From Bacteroidia bacterium (GTDB lineage: Bacteria > Bacteroidota > Bacteroidia > Chitinophagales > Saprospiraceae), in the NCBI GenBank assembly GCA_030430845.1, contig JAUIKE010000014.1:1-64000 (forward strand): a stretch of 64,000 bases of DNA. Direction: 5' to 3'. The stretch's first letter is position 1. Each line of letters begins with the position of its first letter. Under the pieces are notes generated by a model, which did not search any database, was not told the DNA's origin, and was given only the letters and a program-made list of their open reading frames with translations. A program made the position numbers and the translations under genes. Below are positions 1 through 8,543 of this stretch, one piece after another.

Positions 1-63
1 AGAATCCACAGCTTGTCCGTGTTTCAGATTGGCCTGAGGGCTATCCGATTTTACGTCAGACAT
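1..63 (-). CDS. Hypothetical protein, N-terminal fragment cut by window edge
   Basis: An ATG at 63-61 opens a frame that stays open to the window edge (21 codons, beginning MSDVKSDSPQAN). It overlaps the 3' end of the upstream lipoprotein gene by 13 bp, which is typical of translational coupling in an operon. Too little sequence is present to identify a family, and no signal peptide is visible in the part seen. It could be a chance open frame; the overlap arrangement is the only support. Confidence 0.35.
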   Translation of the reverse strand, partial: MSDVKSDSPQANLKHGQAVDS

Positions 64-368
64 GCCTTAAATCTTTCTTTCCAATTTTCAAAGAACTTCC
101 CGTGAAATAAAAGTGTACGGCAATGAATTCTATCCGGTCGATAAAATGCTGAAAAAGCCAGATTGGTATCTTTATGAAGCTCCATCAATTTAGCCGTTTC
201 ATTTTCTGACAAGGGAGGAACAGCTTTTTTCCTGTTCTCGGAAAATTGAGCAAGCTGGATGGTATCGGCCTTTTTGTAGGCTTTGTGAAGGAGTTTACGT
301 TGGTTTTGGCCAAAGCAAGATCCCAAAAAAATGATTATGGAAAAGGTGAGCAGTAGTTTTTTTATAAT
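51..368 (-). CDS. Small putative lipoprotein with a non-canonical start
   Basis: The frame ends at a TAA (53-51) and encodes about 106 residues if read from an ATT at 368-366, or 105 from the next codon, ATA. Either choice gives a textbook lipoprotein leader: two lysines, a hydrophobic core (LLLTFSIIIF) and a lipobox LGSC. The first conventional start (TTG, 326-324) would remove the lysines and most of the hydrophobic core. An in-frame TAA at 377-375 blocks extension. The mature part is basic, with a predicted helical segment (ENETAKLMELHKDTN), and matches no family I recognise. It follows another lipoprotein gene on the same strand, separated by a hairpin. An ATG-to-ATA change would explain the missing start: a sequencing error, a mutated start or a rare ATT/ATA start. 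Confidence 0.55.
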   Translation of the reverse strand: MIKKLLLTFSIIIFLGSCFGQNQRKLLHKAYKKADTIQLAQFSENRKKAVPPLSENETAKLMELHKDTNLAFSAFYRPDRIHCRTLLFHGKFFENWKERFKACLT

Positions 369-384
369 GGTATGTTATCCAGAT

Positions 385-411
385 GATGTTAGGTTGCGGC
401 GACCTAACATC
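385..411 (-). terminator. Hairpin with perfect 10-bp stem
   Basis: GATGTTAGGT (385-394) pairs perfectly with ACCTAACATC (402-411) around a 7-nt GC-rich loop. It lies just after the stop codon of the lipoprotein gene 426-956 and before the next gene on the same strand. No clear U-tract follows, so it may act as a processing or partial termination signal. The GGTTGC loop edge resembles an inner hairpin of the MITE at 28.3 kb. Confidence 0.5.
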
Positions 412-425
412 TGCATATTTTTTAA

Positions 426-956
426 TCACTCAAAGGCCATAAACGGCCGCGGAATAAAAATCCACTTCTCCCCTGCCTTAAAAAAAGCGGCCCGACTTTT
501 CTCGATTTCCCCATTAGCATTCAGATAGTGGAAACCATACACCTTTTCTCCGTCCTGTAAATACTCCGCCATGGCTAAATAGCCTTCTTCCAGGTCATTC
601 GTGCTGCCATCAAGCAATTCTTCTTTAGAGGCTACTTGAATTTCCAAACTCGCCCCTTCAGAAACTGGCTTCATGGCATCACCAGGCAACTGGCCAAGAC
701 CAGCAAAGCGCATTTCTGAGAACTCAAAAACCTTCTGAGCAGCTTCTGCTGTAAAAACAGCCTGACAATCTTCCAGCGTGGGAATGAAGCTGCGCATGTA
801 GGTATGGTTTTCATCTGTCTTGAATTGCTCAACAATCTCAATAAGTGCAGCCTCATCACTTTGATCAGCAGTTTTGCAAGCCAGGCAACACGAAAAAATA
901 CCCACAATCAGAAATACGGAAAAAATTCTCAAATTCAGGAAAGGGAAAATTATCAT
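426..956 (-). CDS. Putative lipoprotein of unknown function
   Basis: The 176-residue product starts with a hydrophobic leader ending in a cysteine-rich lipobox region (CCLAC, preferred lipidated Cys about residue 27), so it is probably exported and anchored in a membrane. The mature part is acidic, with a helical N-terminal half and a C-terminal half that reads as short beta strands (KVYGFHYL, KWIFIPRPF). No catalytic motif or known family is recognised. It lies downstream of a GNAT gene on the same strand, about 70 bp away across a hairpin, and is followed by a second small lipoprotein gene. Start chosen because it gives a complete signal peptide. Confidence 0.75.
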   Translation of the reverse strand: MIIFPFLNLRIFSVFLIVGIFSCCLACKTADQSDEAALIEIVEQFKTDENHTYMRSFIPTLEDCQAVFTAEAAQKVFEFSEMRFAGLGQLPGDAMKPVSEGASLEIQVASKEELLDGSTNDLEEGYLAMAEYLQDGEKVYGFHYLNANGEIEKSRAAFFKAGEKWIFIPRPFMAFE

Positions 957-987
957 ATCAGAGGAGTAGGTTTTAGATTAAAAAAAG

Positions 988-1025
988 TTATCCTAACTCA
1001 AAGTACAATTTTTTTGTTAGGATAA
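988..1025 (-). terminator. Stem-loop after the GNAT gene
   Basis: TTATCCTAAC (988-997) and GTTAGGATAA (1016-1025) form a perfect 10-bp stem beginning 2 bp after the stop codon of the GNAT gene. An outer GTTTTAG/CTAAAAC pair could extend it. The loop is A/T-rich. Likely terminator. Confidence 0.55.
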
Positions 1026-1027
1026 GC

Positions 1028-1840
1028 CTAAAACTCAACCGCCAGCAAGCGATGCACACTCCTGAAGCCATTACCTTGAATAGCTCTGAGCGAACCCACA
1101 TTATCTTTCTCACACGAACAAATTGGCCGACTTCCATCCTGAATGGCTATTTCTTTGGCTTTTCCTAACAAAAAAGTGCCATAGCCTTGTTTTCTATAAA
1201 AAGGCGAAACAATCATTCCTATATCTGCTACTACAGGGTTACTATCCACCTGCCCGTATGGGCTTTTTCTGACTTCACAAGTGCCGATAATGTCTTTTTC
1301 ATTTCGGAAAATGAAGATCTCTTTTCGTTCAATCAGGTTTTGCACGTAGCCTTCCAGCCATTCCTTGGGAGCGCCAATACTGAGGTGGCAAAATTCGACG
1401 ACGGCCTGCAGGTTTTGTGGGATAGCTGCCTTTAACACCCCTTTCTTTTCAGAGATCTTTGTGTTGATAAATTCTGTAAAAAAATAGGAGTCAACAGTAA
1501 TCGATTGTTGAAAGTGGAGGGACGTTGATAAAAAAACCGGATTATTCGTCCCTACCATGGCTGTTTGGATGCCTTCCTGTTGAATAAATTTTTCGAAAAT
1601 ATTCGTCGCTTCATGTACCCATTGCGGTAAAACGAAGAACTGGATCAACCTGCCTTCTTGGTCTACGCAGGTGTAGCCAATCCTTTCCTCTTCCAGAGTG
1701 ACAACCCATTGGAGGGCATTATTCATAAAGCTCTCCCACATGCCGTCTTGAGGTGCAGTGAGGGTTTTTCGCCATTCCTCTTTCAAGCTATCCAGGTCAT
1801 TTGGAGAGGAGGTGTTTTTAAACTGTATTGGCTCTTTCAT
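1028..1840 (-). CDS. GNAT-family N-acetyltransferase
   Basis: The 270-residue product carries a C-terminal GNAT domain. The acetyl-CoA pyrophosphate-binding signature RKQGYGTFLL lies at about residues 213-222 after a beta-strand (IGMIVSPFY), and the usual late segment (NVGSLRAIQGNGF) follows. Such enzymes transfer an acetyl group from acetyl-CoA to an amine; the substrate cannot be read from sequence. The first ~120 residues are a separate domain, probably a degenerate second GNAT-like fold, as in other two-domain members. Monocistronic by appearance, with about 120 bp to the upstream gene and a hairpin after the stop. Confidence 0.85.
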   Translation of the reverse strand: MKEPIQFKNTSSPNDLDSLKEEWRKTLTAPQDGMWESFMNNALQWVVTLEEERIGYTCVDQEGRLIQFFVLPQWVHEATNIFEKFIQQEGIQTAMVGTNNPVFLSTSLHFQQSITVDSYFFTEFINTKISEKKGVLKAAIPQNLQAVVEFCHLSIGAPKEWLEGYVQNLIERKEIFIFRNEKDIIGTCEVRKSPYGQVDSNPVVADIGMIVSPFYRKQGYGTFLLGKAKEIAIQDGSRPICSCEKDNVGSLRAIQGNGFRSVHRLLAVEF

Positions 1841-1961
1841 TACTTAATTGTTATTTACTTCCCAAAGCTTGGAAATTGTTTATCCGTTTTGGGAAAGCTC
1901 AACTGTTTCAATCCACTGCCGGCGTTTTTTATAAAAAAATGATTAAACAACCCACCTGACC

Positions 1962-2471
1962 TCATTGCCCGGGCGTTTGATGATCATAACTCAGTACTCT
2001 TTTCAGCCTCCAGGCTCCTTCTTCCAATATCCATACATGCGTAAACTTAGCCGTACTGGTCAGATACTTCGGCTTACCTTCTTCCTCTCCATAAAAGGCA
2101 TGCTCTCCTTTCTGGATCGCTCCGTATAGTTGTCCATTGTTTTTCAACAGATGCACCTCCAGGCTGCTCTCATCCAGCTCGCGGGTAGGCTTGTAATTCA
2201 TATGACATAAGCCGGCAATGCCCTTAATAAATATTTCTTTAGAGGTCATTAACCCGGATTGATCATGATAGAATTCCAGATCATCGCTCACCAATATTCT
2301 TAATTGGGCGGTATCGCATTGGTTAAAACCAAGGTCGAACAGCAGACTGTCTGCTTGCTTGAGCTGATGAAAAATTTCCAGTCTTTGATCATCATAGCCG
2401 GATAGGTTTTGACCTGAGGCTGAAGCAACGAAAAAAAGAAGAAAGATGCTTAGAAAAGAGATTGTTTTCAT
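1962..2471 (-). CDS. Secreted SnoaL/DUF4440-like protein
   Basis: A cleavable signal peptide (hydrophobic segment ending ASASGQ, about residue 21) precedes a ~145-residue domain with the layout of the NTF2-like superfamily. It has an early helix (IFHQLKQADSLLFDLGF), an LEFYHDQSG segment, a TSKEIFIKGI helix, and closing strands (YLTSTAKFTHVWILEEGAWRLKRVLSYDH). That last part, FTHVW...GAWRLKRVLSYDH, is characteristic of DUF4440 proteins. The ligand or reaction is unknown. It lies about 65 bp after the start-proximal end of the beta-lactamase-like gene on the same strand and may belong to that transcription unit. Confidence 0.75.
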   Translation of the reverse strand: MKTISFLSIFLLFFVASASGQNLSGYDDQRLEIFHQLKQADSLLFDLGFNQCDTAQLRILVSDDLEFYHDQSGLMTSKEIFIKGIAGLCHMNYKPTRELDESSLEVHLLKNNGQLYGAIQKGEHAFYGEEEGKPKYLTSTAKFTHVWILEEGAWRLKRVLSYDHQTPGQ

Positions 2472-2535
2472 GATGTTAAGGTTCTAATATGTATTCCTAT
2501 TCATTAACAAGGTAATCATTTCGATTAGGAAAGCA

Positions 2536-4323
2536 TTAATTTCGAGTGAAAGCTTCTCCAGGTTCATCCACCAGCACGAACTCGTTTTTATCAATCCTAA
2601 CTTTTGTACTTATCCCGGTTTTGACATTCCAGTAAAGAAACTCCTTCTCGGAATAGGGCGCCAGATAAACCTCCAATTTCCGGGGAAGCTCTATGGGCTG
2701 AATGTGAATCCGGCCATTGTGATTCCTGAAAACACGAAGGTAATAAGTGCCCTTTTCGAAGGTCATAGCTACAAATAGCTGCAACTCAAATTTTCCTTCA
2801 TAAACATTAGGCATGGTATGTAGCACCTCAAAACCAAGGTATTCCCCCATAGAAGCAGTAATCTCCGTCCAGGCGCCTCCAAACCTGTTGCGTATCACCT
2901 CTATGGGTACATCCATAGAAAATTGGCCTTCCAGTGATTCAAAATCATCCTTATCAATCCGCTCAAAAATATAGGCCAGTTGTATATCGGTTCTTTTTTC
3001 ACCCTTTTTTGAATCAGGTAATAAAAGCTGCCGAATCACTTTTTCATCCTGAGTCCTCAAGCGCAAATGACGATTGGTTTTTCCTTTGGATAAAACAAGG
3101 CTTCTTTCTCCCTTGCTATAAGTCCCCACCAGCTGACCCAAATCAACCTCATTCTCTATCAGTCCGGCACTAAGCGGCATTGGCACATCCCCACCCCAAA
3201 TGAAGGCTTCCACCCGATTCATCAGATCCTCCTTGATCAGGAAGTGACTCATGTGGGTGTTACCTAAAAAGATCAGCACGATGTCCTCTTCTGCAAAGTT
3301 GTAAAAGCCCGTTACTACGCCTACCCAACTGTCGTAGCCACCATGTTCGATGAGCTTAGTGCCCCTCTGAGTCGAATAGACCTCCCAGCCGTAGGCGTAC
3401 TGTTCTTTTTCCGGACTCAAAAGTTTCTTCCTGGAAGCCTCGGTTAAAATTGAGGTAGAATGAAATATGGTTTTATACCACTTATAAAGATCCGCTGTAG
3501 TCGATAAGAGGCCACCGGAGCCTTCCGGCTGAAGGTAGGCGGGTCTGCTCAATGGATCTTTGATAATAGATTCACTGCCTTCCGTCGACCAATCGGTGTA
3601 TTGTACGACCTGGCCCTTTTCCCACTTTGGGAGCTTGAAGCCGGTGTTTTTTAAACCATTAGGCCGAAGGAGTTCTTCCACTAAAAATTGCTCATAAGCC
3701 TTTTTTGAAACAGCCTCCACAATTTTCTTCAGCAAATGGTAGCCAAAATTAATATACCGGTACCGCATGCCTGGCTCCGCCACCATTTTTTTGGACAGTA
3801 TCATTTTTATATAAGCTTTTTCCGATAATTCTTTGTGCTGATCCCAATAATCATCTTCAAGCCCCGAGGTATGTGTGAGTAATTGATGAATGCTTATGGC
3901 CGACTTATCTGAAGGAATCCCCGGCAAGTATTTTGAAATTGGATCGTCGGTAGACAGCAGGCCTCTTTGTTCAAGCAGCAAAATCGCGGTGGCAGTGAAT
4001 TGTTTGGTCAGCGAGCCCACCAGGTAGGCGGGGTCCGTCCCTTCAGCGAAAGGACGAATGCCATAATCCTTTTTTAAAAGAATCTCTTCCTTAGTGCCAA
4101 TCAAAAGGCTCCCCGATAATCCAAACATTTCCAGCCGGCTAAAATAGTCGTCGATGCTGTTGACTGCATCGGTAAGATCAGCCTGAGCGTACACTGTGGG
4201 CTGGCTGAATATCCACATTCCTATTACCAGAAAAAAGAAGCTGAACAGACTAATCCTGCTTTGCTTTTGGGCATAGTGATGCCATGACATTGTGGTCAAT
4301 GTCTGATGATTTACCTGATTCAT
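2536..4323 (-). CDS. Exported serine hydrolase, beta-lactamase / PBP-like
   Basis: The 595-residue product has a basic start and a hydrophobic segment (about 24-46), then a class C beta-lactamase-type fold. The catalytic SxxK is SLTK (residues 104-107), the YxN motif is YIN (190-192), and a late HGG (about 335) fills the KTG-like position. The extra ~200 C-terminal residues form a beta-rich region found in some members of this esterase/peptidase family. Real substrate unknown: family members act as D-aminopeptidases, esterases or peptidoglycan-related enzymes and most are not true beta-lactamases. The gene starts 12 bp after the stop of the TPR gene upstream, so the two are probably cotranscribed. 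Confidence 0.85.
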   Translation of the reverse strand: MNQVNHQTLTTMSWHHYAQKQSRISLFSFFFLVIGMWIFSQPTVYAQADLTDAVNSIDDYFSRLEMFGLSGSLLIGTKEEILLKKDYGIRPFAEGTDPAYLVGSLTKQFTATAILLLEQRGLLSTDDPISKYLPGIPSDKSAISIHQLLTHTSGLEDDYWDQHKELSEKAYIKMILSKKMVAEPGMRYRYINFGYHLLKKIVEAVSKKAYEQFLVEELLRPNGLKNTGFKLPKWEKGQVVQYTDWSTEGSESIIKDPLSRPAYLQPEGSGGLLSTTADLYKWYKTIFHSTSILTEASRKKLLSPEKEQYAYGWEVYSTQRGTKLIEHGGYDSWVGVVTGFYNFAEEDIVLIFLGNTHMSHFLIKEDLMNRVEAFIWGGDVPMPLSAGLIENEVDLGQLVGTYSKGERSLVLSKGKTNRHLRLRTQDEKVIRQLLLPDSKKGEKRTDIQLAYIFERIDKDDFESLEGQFSMDVPIEVIRNRFGGAWTEITASMGEYLGFEVLHTMPNVYEGKFELQLFVAMTFEKGTYYLRVFRNHNGRIHIQPIELPRKLEVYLAPYSEKEFLYWNVKTGISTKVRIDKNEFVLVDEPGEAFTRN

Positions 4324-4335
4324 TTTTTTTGAATT

Positions 4336-5112
4336 TTATTCGTTTTCTGAAATGATCTTTTTAATCCAACTCTTTGAAGAAGCTAACTTGGGGTCAATAG
4401 ACAAGGCTTTTTGAAAAGCTTTTAAGGCTTTTTCTTTTTCTCCATTTTTGTAATAAGCCTCTCCCAGACTATCCCATGTGTTAGCCTTTAGGGGAAAAAG
4501 GCGGACATTCAACTCAAATAGATCGATGGCCTCACTTACAGCGTTTTGTTGTAGGAAAATATATCCAGCCCTGTTTAAGATATGGTCATCCGGGCCTTTG
4601 GGATCGGCATTTTTGATTAATTCATCAAAATTCTGTTCGATGTATTGAATCCCCTTTTCGTAATAGAGTTGGGTCATATTCCTCGCAATGGTAATTCGCA
4701 AAGGATATTTCTGTTCTGCTTCAATCTGATACACATCATCCATGAATGCCACGGCCTTGCCTTGTTCGTTGACGTACCATCCAAAGCTGATCTGGAAGGT
4801 CCCTCCTTTAGGAACACAAACCTGAACTGTACTCGCAACATTATTTTCATTCAGGTACATATCAACGTTAAATTCACGGATTAACTTCTTTTTAAAATCT
4901 CTCACATACGTATAGTGAATGCCTGCTCGCTGCGCCTGAGAAGAGATGCCGGCCAGTTCGTTAGCAGTGGTGGTTTCCGTAATGGTAAACTTCACGTTCA
5001 TCAAGTCACGAAACTCTATTTGTCCGCATGCCCTGGCCCGACAGAAACGTTCGAAGCTGTCGTGGGCAGGTTCGTACAAGGAAAGAAATTTCTGTTGTTT
5101 TTGATCGCTCAT
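4336..5112 (-). CDS. TPR protein with a sigma-factor-like N-terminus (chimeric)
   Basis: The 258-residue product is a mosaic. Residues 1-38 (LYEPAHDSFERFCRARA then FRDLMN) match the start of ECF sigma factor region 2 of Bacteroidota, but the rest of the sigma factor is absent. Residues ~40-85 (TTTANELAGISSQAQRAGI) resemble a small domain seen next to M56/TonB-type sensors, and ~150-255 hold TPR repeats (NTWDSLGEAYYKNGEKEKAL). The TPR part is clearly related to the C-terminus of the serine hydrolase at 11-12.5 kb. The gene lies 12 bp upstream of another serine hydrolase. No signal peptide, so it should be cytoplasmic if expressed. Function unknown; it could be a recombination product. Confidence 0.7.
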   Translation of the reverse strand: MSDQKQQKFLSLYEPAHDSFERFCRARACGQIEFRDLMNVKFTITETTTANELAGISSQAQRAGIHYTYVRDFKKKLIREFNVDMYLNENNVASTVQVCVPKGGTFQISFGWYVNEQGKAVAFMDDVYQIEAEQKYPLRITIARNMTQLYYEKGIQYIEQNFDELIKNADPKGPDDHILNRAGYIFLQQNAVSEAIDLFELNVRLFPLKANTWDSLGEAYYKNGEKEKALKAFQKALSIDPKLASSKSWIKKIISENE

Positions 5113-5263
5113 CAGAAGTGGTCATTTCTTATTGGTTAAATAGTAAGTGTAACCACTTGAGAAATGGTGACAGCGGGGAAAATAAACATGAATCGTCCCG
5201 AATTTTTGAGGTGATTTATAAAATTTTGCCTTTCAATTATTTAGCTTTTGTTGTTCGTTGCCA

Positions 5264-5301
5264 GTTGCTCGTTGTCAGCGATTAAACGGACAACGAGCAA
5301 C
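5264..5301. repeat. Inverted repeat with 13-bp arms
   Basis: GTTGCTCGTTGTC (5264-5276) pairs with GACAACGAGCAAC (5289-5301) across a 12-nt spacer, in a 271-bp gap. The flanks repeat the same short words (CGTTGCCAGTTG, CGGACAACTG), so it looks like a low-complexity repeat cluster that folds. It lies after the SDR gene's stop on the minus strand and could terminate that transcript. Confidence 0.5.
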
Positions 5302-5383
5302 GGACAACTGATTGAATATCAAGGCTTAATTGAATAGCTAGTTTTTCTAAACCTTCTTTTAAAAAATAGGGGATGACTCCTGT

Positions 5384-6457
5384 TTATTTCAGCAGCTCAA
5401 GCAACCTTAGTTCCCTGGATCGTTCCAAGCCGGTTTCTATCTCGACGGGCCCATTTTTCTCTAACCAGCTCATGCAATCATCCAGTGTTTGGGTAAAGGG
5501 GGTGAATTGAAAGTCGGTTTGTACCAGCTTTTGGTTGCTGATCTGCATAAAACCTCTATCTTCCGATAAAGGCGCCCAGAGGGGTAGATCAGAAAAGGAG
5601 TACACCTCATTTTTTCTCAGAAAGGCTTCATCCGTCCAAATTAATTCTGTGGCGGAGTTAAAATGTTTTTTCGAAGCCTCGAGGAATTCGGTCCATAATA
5701 AAGGCTTTTCTCTGGGTCCTGCAAGGTTAAAAGTCCCGGCGAACTTATTCTCGGCAGCCAGGACCGCAAATCGCCCGACGTCCTTTACGTCAATAAACTG
5801 CAGCGGGTCCAGGCCTGATCCGGGTGCGATGATAGCCTCATCCCGATGGAGTTTTTTGCACCAGTAAAAGAGGTCCCGCGCATCATCTCGCCATCCCTTG
5901 ATGGCCACCGGGCGTAATATGGTATGCCGCTGAGGAAATCGATCCTGCACCAGCCTCTCAGCTGCCACCTTCTCTTCGGAATAGCCCCACTCTTTTTTAC
6001 CAGGAGGCAGTGAAACCACCTCAGATTCTTCATGCAGACCAACCTCCTGAAAATCATTGTATACAGCAATGCTGGAAATAAAAATATAATGATCGGTATG
6101 ATCCTTCAGCGCTTCAGCCGCCCCATCCACTAATCGGGAATGCTCCGGCCAGACATCTATGACGACATCCCATTTTTCTTGTTTCAAGGACTCATAGGCC
6201 AGAGCCCCTTCCTCCCGATCGCCTTTGACCAACCGGAGATTGGGGAATAATTCAGGATTGGTGAGGCCACGATTAAAGAGGGTGACGGAATGATTGTTTT
6301 CAAGTGCGGCATTTACAATGGCAGGGCCCACAAACTTAGTCCCACCCAGGACCAGTATCTTCAAGGTTTTATCGGGATTAGCGCAGGAGAAAACAGAATG
6401 GGTGCTCATCAAAACAGCTGTGGCAGCTGTGTTTTTTATAAAGTCTCTACGTTTCAT
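5384..6457 (-). CDS. NAD-dependent epimerase/dehydratase (extended SDR), Tat-type leader
   Basis: The 357-residue product begins with a twin-arginine-like leader (KRRDFIKNTAATAV, with a Cys near residue 25). It continues as an extended short-chain dehydrogenase: a nucleotide-binding loop GGTKFVG at about residues 38-44, an ISSIAVY strand and Ser in the active-site area, and a WGYSEEK segment supplying the YxxxK pair. These proteins resemble the chloroplast CSP41 / isoflavone-reductase-like branch. Substrate unknown. A Tat leader makes sense for a protein exported folded with its nucleotide. It is about 25 bp downstream of a hypothetical secreted protein gene on the same strand. Confidence 0.8.
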   Translation of the reverse strand: MKRRDFIKNTAATAVLMSTHSVFSCANPDKTLKILVLGGTKFVGPAIVNAALENNHSVTLFNRGLTNPELFPNLRLVKGDREEGALAYESLKQEKWDVVIDVWPEHSRLVDGAAEALKDHTDHYIFISSIAVYNDFQEVGLHEESEVVSLPPGKKEWGYSEEKVAAERLVQDRFPQRHTILRPVAIKGWRDDARDLFYWCKKLHRDEAIIAPGSGLDPLQFIDVKDVGRFAVLAAENKFAGTFNLAGPREKPLLWTEFLEASKKHFNSATELIWTDEAFLRKNEVYSFSDLPLWAPLSEDRGFMQISNQKLVQTDFQFTPFTQTLDDCMSWLEKNGPVEIETGLERSRELRLLELLK

Positions 6458-6481
6458 AAACTAAAAATTTAGTGGTCTGCA

Positions 6482-7141
6482 TTAAAACTCAATATAAAAC
6501 CATTCGTCTGGTCGAAAATCATAGCTGTTTTCAATGTATCCGCCTACCAAAGACAGGGCAGCACAGCCGGGAGTTCTCTTTTCCGGAAAATCCACGATCT
6601 TCTCTGGGTCGGCAGCAGTCATGAGGCCTAAAGCCAGTCTGGCATTAGTTGAAGAGACAGGAAGGAGTTTCTTGTGAATAATAATTTCCGTTTCTCCTGT
6701 ATTCCCCATAGCCATGGTGTTGGCTACCCAGGATTGTTCCGTCAGATAGGCTTGCCTTTTGGAGACGGCAGCCTGATCCATGGCCGTGTCTCGCATGCCA
6801 TAGGTAAAAGCCTCGTCTTCCGTTCGCCAAACCCCATGTTCATCCTTTTTGTAAATCAGCTTTCCCAGAGCTGCCGAGGCATGTAAAACGATGATTTGAT
6901 CTTGGGAGCAAAGACAAAGACTGGCAACGTACAGTTCTGCTGATTGAATGGAAAGTTTGAGGTAATCGCCTGAGTTTTGGATGAATATCTTATTATCTCC
7001 ATTATTCCCCAGCATTTTAAAATCAGTCAGGTCCGATTCGGAAATAATTCCGTCCGGCATTTCAAGAGCAGATTGGCTGTTAAGCAGTAAAGGCAATAAC
7101 AGGAAGGGCAGGAAAAAACAGCTCGTGTTTTTCATTAGCAA
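6482..7141 (-). CDS. Hypothetical secreted protein
   Basis: The 219-residue product has a strong signal peptide (FFLPFLLLPLLLNSQ, cleavage near residue 24), then a soluble domain with no motif I recognise. It contains a CLCSQDQIIVLHASAALG segment and a pattern of alternating strands, which suggests a compact beta-rich fold. The gene is followed 24 bp downstream by the SDR epimerase, so both probably share a transcript. Start is the first Met; the third residue is also Met and equally usable. Function unknown. Confidence 0.7.
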   Translation of the reverse strand: MLMKNTSCFFLPFLLLPLLLNSQSALEMPDGIISESDLTDFKMLGNNGDNKIFIQNSGDYLKLSIQSAELYVASLCLCSQDQIIVLHASAALGKLIYKKDEHGVWRTEDEAFTYGMRDTAMDQAAVSKRQAYLTEQSWVANTMAMGNTGETEIIIHKKLLPVSSTNARLALGLMTAADPEKIVDFPEKRTPGCAALSLVGGYIENSYDFRPDEWFYIEF

Positions 7142-7209
7142 TAATTACAGATTCGGGTGACTAATATCTCTACCTTAAGATCGGGAAAATTAAGGGGATT
7201 TTATAGGGA

Positions 7210-8478
7210 TCATATCAATTTTTCGTTCACCTTCATTTTCCATTTTGGGAATCCGTCTACAAGCTCAGAGCCGCTGTGCTCGTGATGGACCTTGCTGAAA
7301 ACAAAATCCGAAGACTTTTCACTACTCAAAAAAGTCTTGCGGCCGTGATCTTTGATGAAGTTAATTTCTCGCTCCAGCAATTTGAACTTCTTTTCCAATG
7401 CCAAACCTCCTTTTTCTATACTCCAAATATAGGTGGCATGGGTATTGAGCAATTCCCAAATGAAGTGGTCCATTTCCTCTCCTTCCACATGGAATAAAAA
7501 GCCGAACTGAGGGCTCAAGGTAAACCTCAAGCCCGTCTTCTCGCTTTGTAATTTCCCTGACAGGTACAGGAGTTGTTTTCTGTTTCGGATGCCTTTTAGT
7601 TCAAGGATTTCTTTGAGTCTGTCTTGATTATTTCGACTATCTGCACCTCCCAGGTGTTCAACGTCTGAGTTTTCATAAAACTCTTCGGGCGAAAACAGGC
7701 TTTTATCAATCGCCACTATTTTCGGCTTAAAAACGGCATCTTCCAGCTTTAGTCTCTTCACATTTGTGATCAGGTCCTCGTTGATCCGGTCAATCTCCTT
7801 TGAGCGGCAGTAGACCTTTTTTTCTCCGACTTCATTTATATATACAAATCCTTTGACTTCAATTTTCCTGCCGCCCAGGGCTTTTGCAAAAAACGGCTTA
7901 ACATGGTCAAATTCAGGAATGATGTGACTGTTTTCGAGAATGATCTTAATCGGCTCTTTTAGTCCTTTTACTTTTTTCTCCAGCTCAACATACCCCATTT
8001 TAAAGCGGGTTTTCATTAAGGAATATTTGAACAGGAAGTCAATTCTTTCCCCCAACTCGTCGGCAAACACTTCTGGGCCGGCATCGTGGAACAAATCGGG
8101 CTTTTTTGATTGAGTAGGCTCTGGTGCTTCGCAGATCGCATCGAAGGATTCCCGGCGATAGTAATTCATGACCTGCTCCAGCTCTTTCCATTTCAGCTTT
8201 TTGAACTGAATACTTTTGACGGGATATTTTGGCTGCTGGCTGAAAAAGTCGTCTTTTTCTTCCTCTGCACGGTAGTCGACGACCTCTACAAATAAGGCAC
8301 CTTCTTTTTTATTGAAAGAAAGCATGTTTGCTTTCCAATAAATATTAACATGACGGCTAAAAGAAAAATCTGCTTTATCCGGAAAATTAGTGGAGCGCCA
8401 TTCTATAAAATCACTGGGGTTATAGAATAGTCCCTGATTAGTTGCTTTGAGGAGGATAAACCGTTTTTCTGATTCCAA
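7210..8478 (-). CDS. Hypothetical cytoplasmic protein, 422 residues
   Basis: No signal peptide or membrane segment is visible and no known family is recognised. The protein is rich in Lys, Glu and Phe, with long amphipathic stretches. The N-terminal part (FSFSRHVNIYWKANMLSF) and the C-terminal part (LSPQFGFLFHVEGEEMDHFIWELLNTHATYIW) look like folded alpha/beta domains. The repeated use of VEGEE-like acidic turns and aromatic residues resembles uncharacterised accessory-gene products. It stands alone, with ~65-bp gaps on either side. Coding potential is supported by length and by a clean frame. Confidence 0.65.
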   Translation of the reverse strand: MESEKRFILLKATNQGLFYNPSDFIEWRSTNFPDKADFSFSRHVNIYWKANMLSFNKKEGALFVEVVDYRAEEEKDDFFSQQPKYPVKSIQFKKLKWKELEQVMNYYRRESFDAICEAPEPTQSKKPDLFHDAGPEVFADELGERIDFLFKYSLMKTRFKMGYVELEKKVKGLKEPIKIILENSHIIPEFDHVKPFFAKALGGRKIEVKGFVYINEVGEKKVYCRSKEIDRINEDLITNVKRLKLEDAVFKPKIVAIDKSLFSPEEFYENSDVEHLGGADSRNNQDRLKEILELKGIRNRKQLLYLSGKLQSEKTGLRFTLSPQFGFLFHVEGEEMDHFIWELLNTHATYIWSIEKGGLALEKKFKLLEREINFIKDHGRKTFLSSEKSSDFVFSKVHHEHSGSELVDGFPKWKMKVNEKLI

Positions 8479-8543
8479 TTTTCTGTAAAGCGTTTAATTG
8501 AAGTTTTTATCAATTTACAACTTTTTAGAAAAAAGAAGCACGA

